Source: Granulicella arctica
Lineage (GTDB): Bacteria > Acidobacteriota > Terriglobia > Terriglobales > Acidobacteriaceae
Assembly (NCBI RefSeq): GCF_025685605.1
Contig: NZ_JAGTUT010000001.1
Location: forward strand, 186,001-250,000
DNA: 64,000 bases
Direction of reading: 5' to 3'
This document shows, one piece after another, positions 42,917 to 52,040 of the stretch. Made by a program: the position numbers and the translations under genes. Each line of letters opens with the position of its first letter. Positions within the stretch are counted from its first letter, which is position 1. The notes below the pieces were generated by a model. The model worked only from the letters and a program-made list of their open reading frames with translations. It had not been told where the DNA came from and did not search any database.

Positions 42917-44869
42917 TTAGTTGCTTCCGAAGGTAAACGCCGTCGTCATATCGCCGATGGCGGGGCTGTTGGTCGGGACATAGGGGTTGCTTTCCTTCTG
43001 CGTAGGGTTCGGGAGATTGTCGCGGCTACGACCGGTGATGGTTGGCAGGCCCCAGTTCTTCTCGATGAACTTGAGGAGCGAAACGTGATCGCCATACTCA
43101 TGATTTACGTGTCCACCCTTGGCGTACTTCGAGACGATGATGAGGGGGATACGGGTACCATCGCCAAAGAAGTCAACCGGCTGGATGTAGCCCGAGTCAT
43201 AGTAGCCGCCGCCCTCATCCCAGGTGACAAAGATAGCCGTGTCCGCCCAGGCAGCAGGATTGGCCTTGACCTGATCGACGACCTTCTTGACGAAGCCTTC
43301 GAAGAGATCAAGCTTGGAGGAACCAGGATGACCGTCGTTGAGACCGCCTGGCTTTACGACAGAGACAGCCGGCAGGTTGTTGGTGTCGATGTCCTCATAG
43401 AGTTGCGTGGTGTCGGCGATGTGCGACTCACGAACGGCTGCATTGCCCATGATGGAGCTGGAGTACTGGAAAGGGTTGCAGATGTTGCAATAGACATCGA
43501 AGGGGCTCGACGGATCAGCAACGTACAGGTTCCAGCCTTCACCGTAGTACTTGAAGGGGAGGTTCTTCGCGAGCATCGTGTCGCCGATGCTGGGGACCGA
43601 GGTCGGAGGAATGGTGAAGGGCGAAACCGACGTGCTGATAACGGTACCGTCACCGTTGTAGCCAGGGTTGTAGTTGTTGACGAGGTAGTAGTTACCCTTC
43701 GTGCAGTTGGGGGCAACCGGCCGCTTCAACGACTGAAGATAGTTAGTTACGGCAGGTACGCCCGGCTGACCGAGGTCGCCGCAGTTGACGTAGCTTCCGC
43801 CGCTGTAGCCATCCTGATCGTAGTAGTTGTTGGAACCAGCCTGTGGGTTGGGGTTCTCAACTTCGTTGACAGGGGGAACGAGGGGGTGACCTGCACCATC
43901 GCTGTAGTAGATCATGTCCGCAAAGCCGAACATGATGTGGTTAGCACCGGTACCACCCATGACAGACTGGTGAAAGTTGTCGTTGATGGTGTACTCATCG
44001 GCAAGTTGCTTGAAGTAAGGAGCATCGCCCTGTGCCATGTTGTAGAAGCCCATGGCGGTCGAACCTTCACCGGTGGTTGCGTTGGTGAAGTTCGCAGGAA
44101 GAGACTTTCCGTTGCTACCAGCACCAATGGTTGTTTCGACATAGGGAAACAAGTCGTTCAAGCAGCCGCTGGCATTTTCGAGCGTGGCGTAGTCGGCATT
44201 GCAATCTGTCTGCTGCCACATCTGGAAGAAGCGATGAACTGGGCTTGCCGTGTATGCGTCATACGGCATCTTGGGTCCGCTGAGTTGGAAGACGCCTTCG
44301 CGCAGGTTGGTATCGTTCGTGATGCGGGTATCGACCTGGCCTGATTTGATTCCGGTTGCGCCCGTGAGGAGGAGCTTCTCGTAGGCAGGAGCGAGAGCCT
44401 GGTCCGCAAGCTTGGCAAGCTTCAGCGTGGCGAAAGGAGCAGGTGCCGTGTCGCTGGCGAACTCATTGCCGCCAGCCAATGCGGGGGGAAGAGTGCCATA
44501 GATACTCTTGGACATAGGGCTGTTTGAGAATTGCCCGTTGCGGGAGGTCGTACTATCCAAAGCCGAGTATTGCGCGGACAAGGAGTAATTAACACCTGGA
44601 TTGCCGTTCGCCTTCACAATCTTCTTGGAGAGAAGGTTGGAGATCGTCTCACCGCTCTTAGGTGTGTATGTGCCATAGACATGGTCAAAGGTGCGGTTTT
44701 CGCCGATGATAACGATCACGTGCTTAATGGGGGTCGTGGCGCTCGGTGCTGCTGCTGTCTGCGCGTAAGCGGACTGCGAAACGCCCGCCAACACTTGCAA
44801 CGCAACGAGCATCGTCGCGCCGCACTTCAATGTCCCAGATGGGGCAATTAATTTCGAGTTGGATTGCAA
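42917..44869 (-). CDS. Phosphoesterase family protein (PF04185, AcpA/PlcC-like)
   Basis: 650 residues, exported. It starts at TTG (44869), which has GGAGGT six bases upstream. The signal peptide core is GATMLVALQVLAGVSQSAYA. The catalytic N-terminal motif HVIVIIGENRTFDHVYGTY has the metal-binding Glu-Asn and following Asp, and the C-terminal half has FVTWDEGGGYYDSG and RIPLIIVSKYAKGGHVNHEYG, with DHVSLLKFIEKNWGL. The family includes acid phosphatases and phospholipases C. The substrate is unknown. It is tandem with a beta-propeller protein, and homologues in other genomes often combine both. Confidence 0.9.
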   Translation of the reverse strand: MQSNSKLIAPSGTLKCGATMLVALQVLAGVSQSAYAQTAAAPSATTPIKHVIVIIGENRTFDHVYGTYTPKSGETISNLLSKKIVKANGNPGVNYSLSAQYSALDSTTSRNGQFSNSPMSKSIYGTLPPALAGGNEFASDTAPAPFATLKLAKLADQALAPAYEKLLLTGATGIKSGQVDTRITNDTNLREGVFQLSGPKMPYDAYTASPVHRFFQMWQQTDCNADYATLENASGCLNDLFPYVETTIGAGSNGKSLPANFTNATTGEGSTAMGFYNMAQGDAPYFKQLADEYTINDNFHQSVMGGTGANHIMFGFADMIYYSDGAGHPLVPPVNEVENPNPQAGSNNYYDQDGYSGGSYVNCGDLGQPGVPAVTNYLQSLKRPVAPNCTKGNYYLVNNYNPGYNGDGTVISTSVSPFTIPPTSVPSIGDTMLAKNLPFKYYGEGWNLYVADPSSPFDVYCNICNPFQYSSSIMGNAAVRESHIADTTQLYEDIDTNNLPAVSVVKPGGLNDGHPGSSKLDLFEGFVKKVVDQVKANPAAWADTAIFVTWDEGGGYYDSGYIQPVDFFGDGTRIPLIIVSKYAKGGHVNHEYGDHVSLLKFIEKNWGLPTITGRSRDNLPNPTQKESNPYVPTNSPAIGDMTTAFTFGSN

Positions 44870-45081
44870 GGTGTGACCTCCAAATTGTGCTGAGTAACCT
44901 CTCTTTTCAGAAGTACTTCAGCACAGCTAACGTAGAGGCTTACCAAGTTGTGGGACATCAACTTTCCGTGAAAAACAAAACAATTACAAAGACGAGGCGA
45001 AGCAATCTGTGTGCGGCAGAATCTTCCACCTTATCCGCAAAATGTTCCCCACAGAATGAGGATTTCTACTGTCCGCACTGC

Positions 45082-46797
45082 CTATGCAATCACCTTGTAA
45101 GGTCGCATCATCTCGTTATCTTCATGCTCGAGAATGTGACAGTGCCATACATATAGAAACTCCTGTCCGGGAACTGCCTGCGTTCCGTGTGGCAGGTCGA
45201 ACCGCTGTATCACTCTCGTGACATAGCCCGGATAAGATTTGATGGTGTCCTTCATTGCGGGCCGCTCGTTACGCTCTGGGGGCATCGGGTGTCCGACCAG
45301 CACTACCTTGCCGGTCTGCTGATACGCCTGCACGTCAAACGCCTGCCGATTCAGCACCTGGAAGCGCACCAGATGGATATGCAGCGGATGCACGTCGCCG
45401 GTGATATTCACGAAGGACCAAATTTCCGTGCTCCCCGCCTTTGGGTCTTCCGTTATCGGCTCATGCCATCGCGCATTGCCCAATAGCCCGATCTCCACGT
45501 AGCCGTCTGATGCCCGCTCCTTTTCGGATACAAGCAGCATTCGCTCACGCACAGCACTAGCCGCATCCAACGCCTCGAAAGGCACAAGTGTCTCCGGCAG
45601 CGAGCTCATGTCTTTTCCTGACAGCGGTTTCGTGACCTTGAATAGCATGACGTTTTCCGCGGCGATCTGGCCGCCCATCGTATACGGCGCAGGCGCATCG
45701 TTCTGCAGTGAGAAACTTTTGCCTGCGAATTCGCTGAAGTCGATGACGATATCGAATCGCTCCGCTGGTGCAATCAAGAGGAAGTGCAAGTCGACCGGCG
45801 CCGGCAGGAGGCCACCATCCGTGCCGATCTGATTGAATACCGGAACGTCGGGCGACTGGTTCAGAATTTTGCCTGCGGCGTCCGACTCGAACAATCGCAG
45901 ATGGTAGAAACGTGCGTTGGAGGCATTGACGATTCGAAAGCGGTACCTGCGAGGCTCTACTTCAAGGTACGGCATCGCTTTACCATTTACGCAGATCGTG
46001 TCGCCATAGAACTCCTGTATCCAGACAGAGTGCGGCGGTGGCCCGTTGACTACCTTGGGATAGTAGAGTGAGCCATCACGATGAAAGAGGCGATCCTGCA
46101 GCATCAGCGGAATCTCAAACTCACCCTTCGGTAGATTGAATGCCTCCTCTGCCGCATCACGAATGAGGTAGAAGCCGGATAGCCCGGCATAGACATTCAG
46201 TCGCGTAATCCCAAGGCAATGATCGTGGTACCAAAGTGTCGTCGCGGGCTGGCAGTTGGGATATGCAGATGGTTTTGGATTGAACTTTGGCCCGTGCTCC
46301 CCATGCGCAGAGAACCATGCCTCCGGGTAGCCATCGTCTTCAGGCAGGGCACATGCTCCGTGCAGGTGAGCGATGGTACGCACCTCCGGCAGAGAGGACT
46401 CTGCGCCATGAAGGGAATGATCGATTGGTAGCAGGTGCCGAGGCGGCAGTCTATTGATCCAGTTGACGTTGATTGGCTCGCCGCTACGAGCTTCTATCGT
46501 TGGCCCTGGCCATGTCCCGTTGTAGCCCCAGACCGTTGTAGGAGGAAGATCACGATGCACCTTCTGCTGGAACTCACTCATGGTGAGTTCTATCAGGCTA
46601 TCTGGTTTTCCAGAAGAATGAAGAAGAGGGGGAACAGGTAGAGCATCGACGTACGGTGTGAGTTTAATACCACTCTTTACAGGAGGCGGTGAGGCCATCG
46701 TAGTCGTAACTTGACCGATGGCTGGAACGCTTTTATTCAGTGTGAGGGCAGCTATCGTCGTAAGACTGTTGCAGACGAGCCTGCGACGGCTTAGCAT
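45082..46797 (-). CDS. Multicopper oxidase, CotA/bilirubin oxidase-like, Tat-exported
   Basis: 571 residues. The N-terminus MLSRRRLVCNSLTT is a twin-arginine signal. Copper ligand motifs are present in all four places: AHLHGA, WYHDHCLGI, HPLHIHLVRFQVLN and YVWHCHILEHEDNEMMRPY; the axial type 1 residue is Met. The domain order and motif spacing match the three-domain CotA/BilO group, not laccases with a Phe/Leu axial residue, so it differs from the oxidase near 15 kb. It may act on metals, phenolics or tetrapyrroles. The 152-bp upstream gap has a short dyad AAGTGT-TCT-ACACTT near 46828-46842. Confidence 0.92.
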   Translation of the reverse strand: MLSRRRLVCNSLTTIAALTLNKSVPAIGQVTTTMASPPPVKSGIKLTPYVDALPVPPLLHSSGKPDSLIELTMSEFQQKVHRDLPPTTVWGYNGTWPGPTIEARSGEPINVNWINRLPPRHLLPIDHSLHGAESSLPEVRTIAHLHGACALPEDDGYPEAWFSAHGEHGPKFNPKPSAYPNCQPATTLWYHDHCLGITRLNVYAGLSGFYLIRDAAEEAFNLPKGEFEIPLMLQDRLFHRDGSLYYPKVVNGPPPHSVWIQEFYGDTICVNGKAMPYLEVEPRRYRFRIVNASNARFYHLRLFESDAAGKILNQSPDVPVFNQIGTDGGLLPAPVDLHFLLIAPAERFDIVIDFSEFAGKSFSLQNDAPAPYTMGGQIAAENVMLFKVTKPLSGKDMSSLPETLVPFEALDAASAVRERMLLVSEKERASDGYVEIGLLGNARWHEPITEDPKAGSTEIWSFVNITGDVHPLHIHLVRFQVLNRQAFDVQAYQQTGKVVLVGHPMPPERNERPAMKDTIKSYPGYVTRVIQRFDLPHGTQAVPGQEFLYVWHCHILEHEDNEMMRPYKVIA

Positions 46798-46950
46798 CCT
46801 TCAACCCATGTACTCTTTGGGTAAATGAAGTGTTCTACACTTTGTCTTACGGTCCAAGGCTTGCATGCTTCATTCATCACAGGTATCGAACTATAGTCGA
46901 CCTATGTTAACGGGGGGTCACAATTGCGTGCAGACGCTAGAGTGTCGTTG

Positions 46951-48233
46951 TCAGGTGCCGGGTACGATCATGCTCATGATGAGGGCGCCTGCTAACGAAC
47001 AGATGAGCGCAATCGGCATTGCAATCACGCCCACCTTTAAGAATTGCCAAAAACTTACATTAAGCTGCTCTTTCCGCAGAGCCAGAAGCCAGAGAATCGT
47101 TGCCAACGATCCTGTAATCGAGAGGTTGGGTCCGAGATCAACGCCGATGAGCACCGCATTTGCTAGAAGACCTTTGCTGTGGGCCGCATGGAGAGTGCCT
47201 CCTGCGATGAGGCCCAGTGGTAAGTTGTTTACCAGATTATTAGCAACGGCTACTACGAAGCCGACGACAGTTGCTGCGACGGCGGGGATGAGTTGCTCAG
47301 CCCAGGCTAGCGACCGCTGCGTGAGGTTGAGCAGGCCGATGCTTTCGACCGCATCGACCATGACAAACAGGCCGGCTACAAGGATGAGCGTACCCCAGCT
47401 CACCTCTTTGACGAGCTTCATTGGGCCTTCTCTTGCCTTGATCGACATAACTGCGGTAATAATCAAGGCGGCAAGGCAAGCCGGGAGACCAAGGTCCTTC
47501 TTGAGCGAAGACGTCAACAGAAGTGTCGCGACCATAAAGCCTACTCCGACCAGAACAAGTTTGCCTTCGCTCTTGAGAGGGACATCGTCGATCTCGCATT
47601 CTATGGCCGCTTGAAGATCCTTCCTGAAGATCAGCCGCATAACGCCATAGGTAGTAAGGATTGAAAGTACAGATGGAACTCCGAACGCGGCGAGCCAATG
47701 GCCGAGCGGCGGCATGCCATCGTGGAACACGACGAGGTTTGCTGGATTTGAGATTGGCAAAACGAAGGAAGCTGCGTTTGCGATGAGAGCACAGGTAAAA
47801 GATACGGGAGGGGCTTGACGCTCGCCTTCCGAACAGCTGCGAGGATTGCTGGGGTGAGGACGACTGCAGTCGCGTCGTTGGACATAAAGACCGTTACTAC
47901 GGTGCCTATTGCGTAGATGAGAGTAAAGAGACGAGCGCACGATTTATTGGCCTTCCGGATCGCGAAAGAGGAGAGCCAGTCGAAGACACCATGCTCTCGC
48001 GCCAGAGCAGAAAGCAGCATCATGCCAATTAGAAAAAGATATACGTCTAAACCTTCTAAAATTGCTTTGCCGGCAAGTTGAAGGGGAACAAGCCGAAGAA
48101 GCAGGAGGAGAATAGAACCTCCTGAGATCCAGTAGACCTCGGGAATGTTTCTGGGCCGGATCAGCATGAGCAGAATGCTGATAGCTACGATGGCAGGCAG
48201 AAGAACGTGAGAGAGTGCAGGAGACAACATCAT
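46951..48233 (-). pseudogene. ArsB-type (ion transporter superfamily) permease split by a one-base frameshift
   Basis: Two adjacent frames together give one 12-TM-like transporter. The N-terminal part starts at 48233 (AAGGAAGTA before the ATG) and has VLTPAILAAVRKASVKPLPY with FMSNDATAV. The C-terminal part has ALIANAASFVLPISNPANLV, ANNLVNNLPLGLIAGG and GVDLGPNLSITGSLATILWL, hallmarks of ArsB/arsenite and related anion permeases. The frames join if one T is restored to the T4 run at plus 47797-47800, giving PYLFTCALIANAA. This is either a homopolymer sequencing error or a real inactivation. No arsR or arsC gene was found next to it. Confidence 0.82.
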
Positions 48234-48453
48234 TACTTCCTTTTCGAAAATCGCGTTTTGTTCGAAGTAGCACAAACATTTTTTCGCCTTTGCTTCGCCT
48301 TGCTCCGATCAGGATGACGCTTGCGGGAACTGTCAATCAGTGTGGATCATTTCTGGAGCATACGCTTTGCAGCCGTAGCAATTAAACATTCTGCGTCGGA
48401 TTAGCAGAGATGTGCTGATCTCGGATGCCGGAGCGTCAGTGCTGAGACGGCCG

Positions 48454-48502
48454 CTGCTTGAACGTCGCCGAGACGGCGAGGATCCGAACCCAGTTCAAGC
48501 AG
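48454..48502. repeat. Nested inverted repeat in an intergenic region
   Basis: CTGCTTGAAC and GTTCAAGCAG form a 10-bp perfect outer stem and TCGCCG-AGA-CGGCGA a 6-bp inner hairpin within the loop. There is no T-tract on either strand, so a standard terminator is unlikely. It lies between the end of the pilin-like gene cluster and the arsB-type gene and may be a small RNA structure or processing site. Confidence 0.55.
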
Positions 48503-48541
48503 ATGTGATTAGGCGAGTACTCGTGTATCGGTCTGTAAGCC

Positions 48542-49093
48542 TTAGAATGCCTGGGCTTGCAGTGACAGTAATCCAGAGTAAGTACCGGCGGGCAACTGCG
48601 GCAAGGTAGCTAGATTGATCTCGAGCGTAAGTACGTCTGAATGGCTTCCTCCCAGACTGAGGATAGCCGCCGAGCTATACAAGGTAAGGCTTGCTCCTGC
48701 GGCTCCGAATGGACCACTCTGCGTGAACGGAGTAAAGGTAGTGGGAACTCCTAAAGGGTCCTTGCCGAGGACGCAGGAAGATGGAATGCGCACGATTGGA
48801 TTGCCCCCAGAGAGCGCTGATGTCGAGTCAAAGAAGGAGGCATAGAGGATCAACGAGGAGAGGAGGGAGATACCCGTCCAAGTGGTTGTAACCGTTACCG
48901 GCGACGATCCAACCGCTGTTCCCCCAGAGATCAACGGAAAGCTGATGGCAGACGGCGTGGCAGATACCGTCAGAGTATCGAGCAGTGTAAGTTGTGGTTT
49001 GGGCTTCAGACCGCCAACTCGAACTACTTGTCCTGACGTGACAAGTGATACTTGCCAGATCAGCAATATAGCAATGAGACGGCACCGCACCAT
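48542..49093 (-). CDS. Exported pilin-like subunit B of the chaperone-barrel cluster
   Basis: 183 residues with a signal peptide (MVRCRLIAILLIWQVSLVTS). The mature part is beta-rich with TLTVSATPSAISFPLISGG, TTTW, IPSSCVLGKDPLG, FTPFTQSGPFGAAG and the end LPAGTYSGLLSLQAQAF. The same pattern, in the same order, is present in the 193-residue protein encoded at 51459-52040, so the two are paralogues. No known pilin or adhesin family was recognised. It follows the barrel gene by 9 bp. A role as exported subunit is inferred from context. Confidence 0.78.
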   Translation of the reverse strand: MVRCRLIAILLIWQVSLVTSGQVVRVGGLKPKPQLTLLDTLTVSATPSAISFPLISGGTAVGSSPVTVTTTWTGISLLSSLILYASFFDSTSALSGGNPIVRIPSSCVLGKDPLGVPTTFTPFTQSGPFGAAGASLTLYSSAAILSLGGSHSDVLTLEINLATLPQLPAGTYSGLLSLQAQAF

Positions 49094-49102
49094 AAGTCTA
49101 CC

Positions 49103-50728
49103 CTAGTCTTTCCTTGAGCTCACTCTCTGCACCACTATGATTGTTTGGGCCTGCTCGTCGATGCTGCTCTCAATTGCTGGGGGAGCCGAGATAACGTGGT
49201 AGCTGCCGCCTTCAAGAAATTGATCAGCAAGCACACGAAGCGTGTGGGCATGCCGCTTCCGCTCCCGCACGTAAAAAATTCCCTGCGAGTCGGTATAAAC
49301 TGGCAGATTATCCAGTAACAGTGCTGCACCTGCTATAGGCTCCCCCTTCTCGTTCATCACGATACCCCGGAGCAACATATCACCCGATACGTGACGTTCT
49401 CCTCGGCCGTCATTACCTGCGAACTGTCGCGACACAGTACTTTCCATGGCTGTTGTATAGAGGAGGCGTCCGTCTGGTGCCACAAAGGTCTGGCCACTCA
49501 GAGTAAGACGATCAACTGGATGAATCTGGGCGCTGAGGATCAAGGCTTGTTCAAAGGGCGCTGTTGTCCGCGAAGGAACGTAGTAGGTTTGATAGTCCGC
49601 ACTCACTGTGGCAAAGTTTGAGAGGAACGAACCACCAAAGCCGAAGGTACTCTGCCCGTCGGACACGTTGACCACTTGTAAGATCGTCCAGCGCGGCGTA
49701 AGAACTTCTTGAATACCCACATCAAAAGTGTCGGTTTCTGTAGATAGATCTGGACGACTCACCATGTAAGTCGCTTCGGCGCCGATCCTTGGAGTTATTG
49801 TGCGGCTGGCAGAATAAGCCATGGCGATATTCGTACTATCACCATACTTTGATTGAAAGATCATCGCAGTGAGCGAAGCACCCAGTATGTGCGCCTCAAC
49901 TCCACCCTGATCTACCGTGCTCTTCACGCTCTTATCTGATGGATAGAGTGGTGTCAGATAATTCTGCCTGCCTGCGCTTAAGCTCAAGCTTTTGAAAGGT
50001 CTTAAGGTGAGGAGTACGTTTTCATGAATTGGTTCTGAGATCAGCGGAACCGCGACGTTCGCCCGCCTGAACTGGTCGCTTGCAATAATGTAGGCCGCCT
50101 GCAGATCATAAAGAGGGCGAGTGATCGAGAGGCTAGTCGCCGCATACAGATGATTCGAGCCTATACCTGCTGCTGCTGCGATCTTAGTTCCACTGCTCGG
50201 CACCCAGGCAAGATCTCCTATGGTAGTGATCTGATTAGAAAGAATTGTTTTTGTAGACGCACTCCACCGCTCAAACTTCCGCGACGCAAAGAAGATAGCA
50301 GCAGGCCTCTCCGCTCGTACGCCCTCAAAAAACGGACTATCAAAGCTCGTCGACGTCGCACCAAGAAAAGCATATAGTTTCGTGCCATGTGCTTCTGTGC
50401 GAACACCCGCTCCGACACCAGTCAAATAGTGACCTGCACTAAAAATGTCTGTTGACAAATCAAACGGAATATTGTCGACCCCAAGGATGAACTGAGATCG
50501 TTTTGTTCCTTTAACCAGCTTGGCTCCGCCGAAAAATTTGCCGCTGACTAGCCCTGCACCGGCAGAGGCATTGATACCTGGTCCATGAAGCAGTATCGTT
50601 CCGCCCTGCGATTGGAAAAGTGTTGATGTCCCCCCTTTTACTTCGATCACCTGCGCGCTGGCAACATCTCCAACAATCAATGTTGAGAGGAGAACAAGAC
50701 GTGTCAGGGCGGTCAGACACTTGCACAT
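49103..50728 (-). CDS. Outer-membrane barrel protein, possible reduced usher
   Basis: 541 residues with a signal peptide ending in DVASAQ. The body has amphipathic strand-like segments and many Ser/Thr/Gly/aromatic residues (for example HLYAATSLSITRPLYDLQAA, IAMAYSASRTITPRIGAEAT, GFGGSFLSNFATVSADYQTY), as in outer-membrane barrels. Near the C-terminus is a small carboxypeptidase-regulatory-like beta domain (LRGIVMNEKGEPIAGAALLL). Classical ushers are about 800 residues; this is much shorter and lacks recognisable usher signature motifs. Its position between a PapD-like chaperone and exported subunits suggests that it exports or anchors them. Function unproven. Confidence 0.72.
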   Translation of the reverse strand: MCKCLTALTRLVLLSTLIVGDVASAQVIEVKGGTSTLFQSQGGTILLHGPGINASAGAGLVSGKFFGGAKLVKGTKRSQFILGVDNIPFDLSTDIFSAGHYLTGVGAGVRTEAHGTKLYAFLGATSTSFDSPFFEGVRAERPAAIFFASRKFERWSASTKTILSNQITTIGDLAWVPSSGTKIAAAAGIGSNHLYAATSLSITRPLYDLQAAYIIASDQFRRANVAVPLISEPIHENVLLTLRPFKSLSLSAGRQNYLTPLYPSDKSVKSTVDQGGVEAHILGASLTAMIFQSKYGDSTNIAMAYSASRTITPRIGAEATYMVSRPDLSTETDTFDVGIQEVLTPRWTILQVVNVSDGQSTFGFGGSFLSNFATVSADYQTYYVPSRTTAPFEQALILSAQIHPVDRLTLSGQTFVAPDGRLLYTTAMESTVSRQFAGNDGRGERHVSGDMLLRGIVMNEKGEPIAGAALLLDNLPVYTDSQGIFYVRERKRHAHTLRVLADQFLEGGSYHVISAPPAIESSIDEQAQTIIVVQRVSSRKD

Positions 50729-50743
50729 AGAACGACCGTAGCT

Positions 50744-51421
50744 CTACGGTGTATTCACCGACCGTTTAAGGTTGAAGTGTTCGAAATGAAAGTCAATCTG
50801 CGAGGGTGGTGCAGCATCTTTCCAGTCCATAGAGATATGTCTATCCGCCCCTGGCAACAGTGGAAACCCAGCCAGTTCGCCCGATGAACGCACCCCCGTA
50901 GCAGATACGAGTTGTACACGGGCGAGCGCAAGGCCATTGTTCTTTATGTTGCATGTAAGCTTCTTTATATTTGGCTTGTACGCCACATCTCTCACCTCTA
51001 CATCGCTCTCCATAAGTGGCTGCTTTTGATAAAGATAGATCGTATGAGGAAGCATGATATGCACATCCAAGCCGTCACTGTGGTGTTCAGGAGAGAAGTT
51101 TGTGTAGACGGTAAACCATGCTGGCAACTTGTCTGCCGTCGCTTTATAGAAGATGTAGTAGGTCTGCTTTGGTTGCAGCTTCACACTCATCGACGACAGT
51201 TGAACGTGGATGCCACTGTCCAAGGTTCTAAAGATTCCCTTTCCATCTGGTGTGATGCTGAAGCTTCTTGGCTCCAGCACCGCCACCATGGGGCTCAGCG
51301 TGTCGTTTGTAATTGCGAATTTACCATCAGCTCTTCCCTTATACTCAACGATCACTGGCTGCACACTCTGTGCTACTAAACCCAATGTCAAAATAGTCAG
51401 AGTCAATACAAGTTTCAGCAT
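50744..51421 (-). CDS. PapD-like periplasmic chaperone
   Basis: 225 residues with a signal peptide (MLKLVLTLTILTLGLVAQSV). The N-terminal Ig-like domain reads GKFAITNDTLSPMVAVLEPR, then VQLSSMSVKLQPKQTYYIFY and LPHTIYLYQK, which parallels the pattern of pilus chaperones (a strand ending in a hydrophobic-charged YRP-like segment). The C-terminal domain has NNGLALARVQLV and GFPLLPGADRHISMDW, also chaperone-like. The usual arginine/lysine anchor residues were not checked by alignment. It is 15 bp from the barrel gene and 37 bp from the first subunit gene. GGAG precedes the ATG. Confidence 0.72.
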   Translation of the reverse strand: MLKLVLTLTILTLGLVAQSVQPVIVEYKGRADGKFAITNDTLSPMVAVLEPRSFSITPDGKGIFRTLDSGIHVQLSSMSVKLQPKQTYYIFYKATADKLPAWFTVYTNFSPEHHSDGLDVHIMLPHTIYLYQKQPLMESDVEVRDVAYKPNIKKLTCNIKNNGLALARVQLVSATGVRSSGELAGFPLLPGADRHISMDWKDAAPPSQIDFHFEHFNLKRSVNTP

Positions 51422-51458
51422 GGACGAACTCCAGTGCGAACCAAGTTGTAAGAGAGTC

Positions 51459-52040
51459 TTAAAGCGCTTGTGCCTGCAGTGTGAGAGTGCCCGTGTATAC
51501 CGCTGCGGGAAGCTGAAGAAGGGGTGCAGCCGTCAACGCTATTTCCAGGTTAAGAGTATCGCTGCGTATGAATGCTCGATTAAGTGCTGTGAGCGGCACG
51601 GTGAAAATAGTTAATGCCGTGCCAGCTGTTCCCACGACGCCAGTTTGTGTGAACGGCGAAAAGGCGACAGGCGTGCCGAGAAGATCCTGACCGAGCACTG
51701 CAGATGAAGGAATGTTCGCAGCCGCAGCTACGTTGGTAAGGGCCGCAGTCGCACTGGCAAAATAGCCGTCCAGAACAACGTTTGCACGGCCTGCACCAAG
51801 AACCCAGGTCGTTGTTATCACGATTGGCGCGCTCCCGGGAGCTGTTCCGCCCGAGACTAGTGTGAAGTTAACCGCGCTAGGTGTTGCGGCGACTGTCAAG
51901 ATTTCTCCAAGAGTAGCTGTAAGAGCTACGGTGGGAGCATTAGAGTTGAGAGCCTGAGCGGACACTTGAGAAGTGAATGCCAGTGCAGCCAAGGCAATGA
52001 GGAAAGGCTGAATCAAAGAATGGCTACGGCGGATCGGCAT
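51459..52040 (-). CDS. Exported pilin-like subunit A of the chaperone-barrel cluster
   Basis: 193 residues with a signal peptide (IQPFLIALAALAFTSQVSAQ). The mature beta-rich region contains LTVAATPSAVNFTLVSGG, TTTW, IPSSAVLGQDLLG, FSPFTQTGVVGTAG and LPAAVYTGTLTLQAQAL, the same motif set as the 48542-49093 protein. GGGAGTCATCC precedes the ATG. It is the first gene of the four-gene cluster, as major subunits are in chaperone-usher operons. No known family was recognised. Confidence 0.78.
   Translation of the reverse strand: MPIRRSHSLIQPFLIALAALAFTSQVSAQALNSNAPTVALTATLGEILTVAATPSAVNFTLVSGGTAPGSAPIVITTTWVLGAGRANVVLDGYFASATAALTNVAAAANIPSSAVLGQDLLGTPVAFSPFTQTGVVGTAGTALTIFTVPLTALNRAFIRSDTLNLEIALTAAPLLQLPAAVYTGTLTLQAQAL

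Noticed and set aside
42881..44344. Long plus-strand frame opposite the phosphoesterase gene
   Set aside because: Val/Arg-rich antisense translation without motifs, while the minus strand has the full PF04185 signature.
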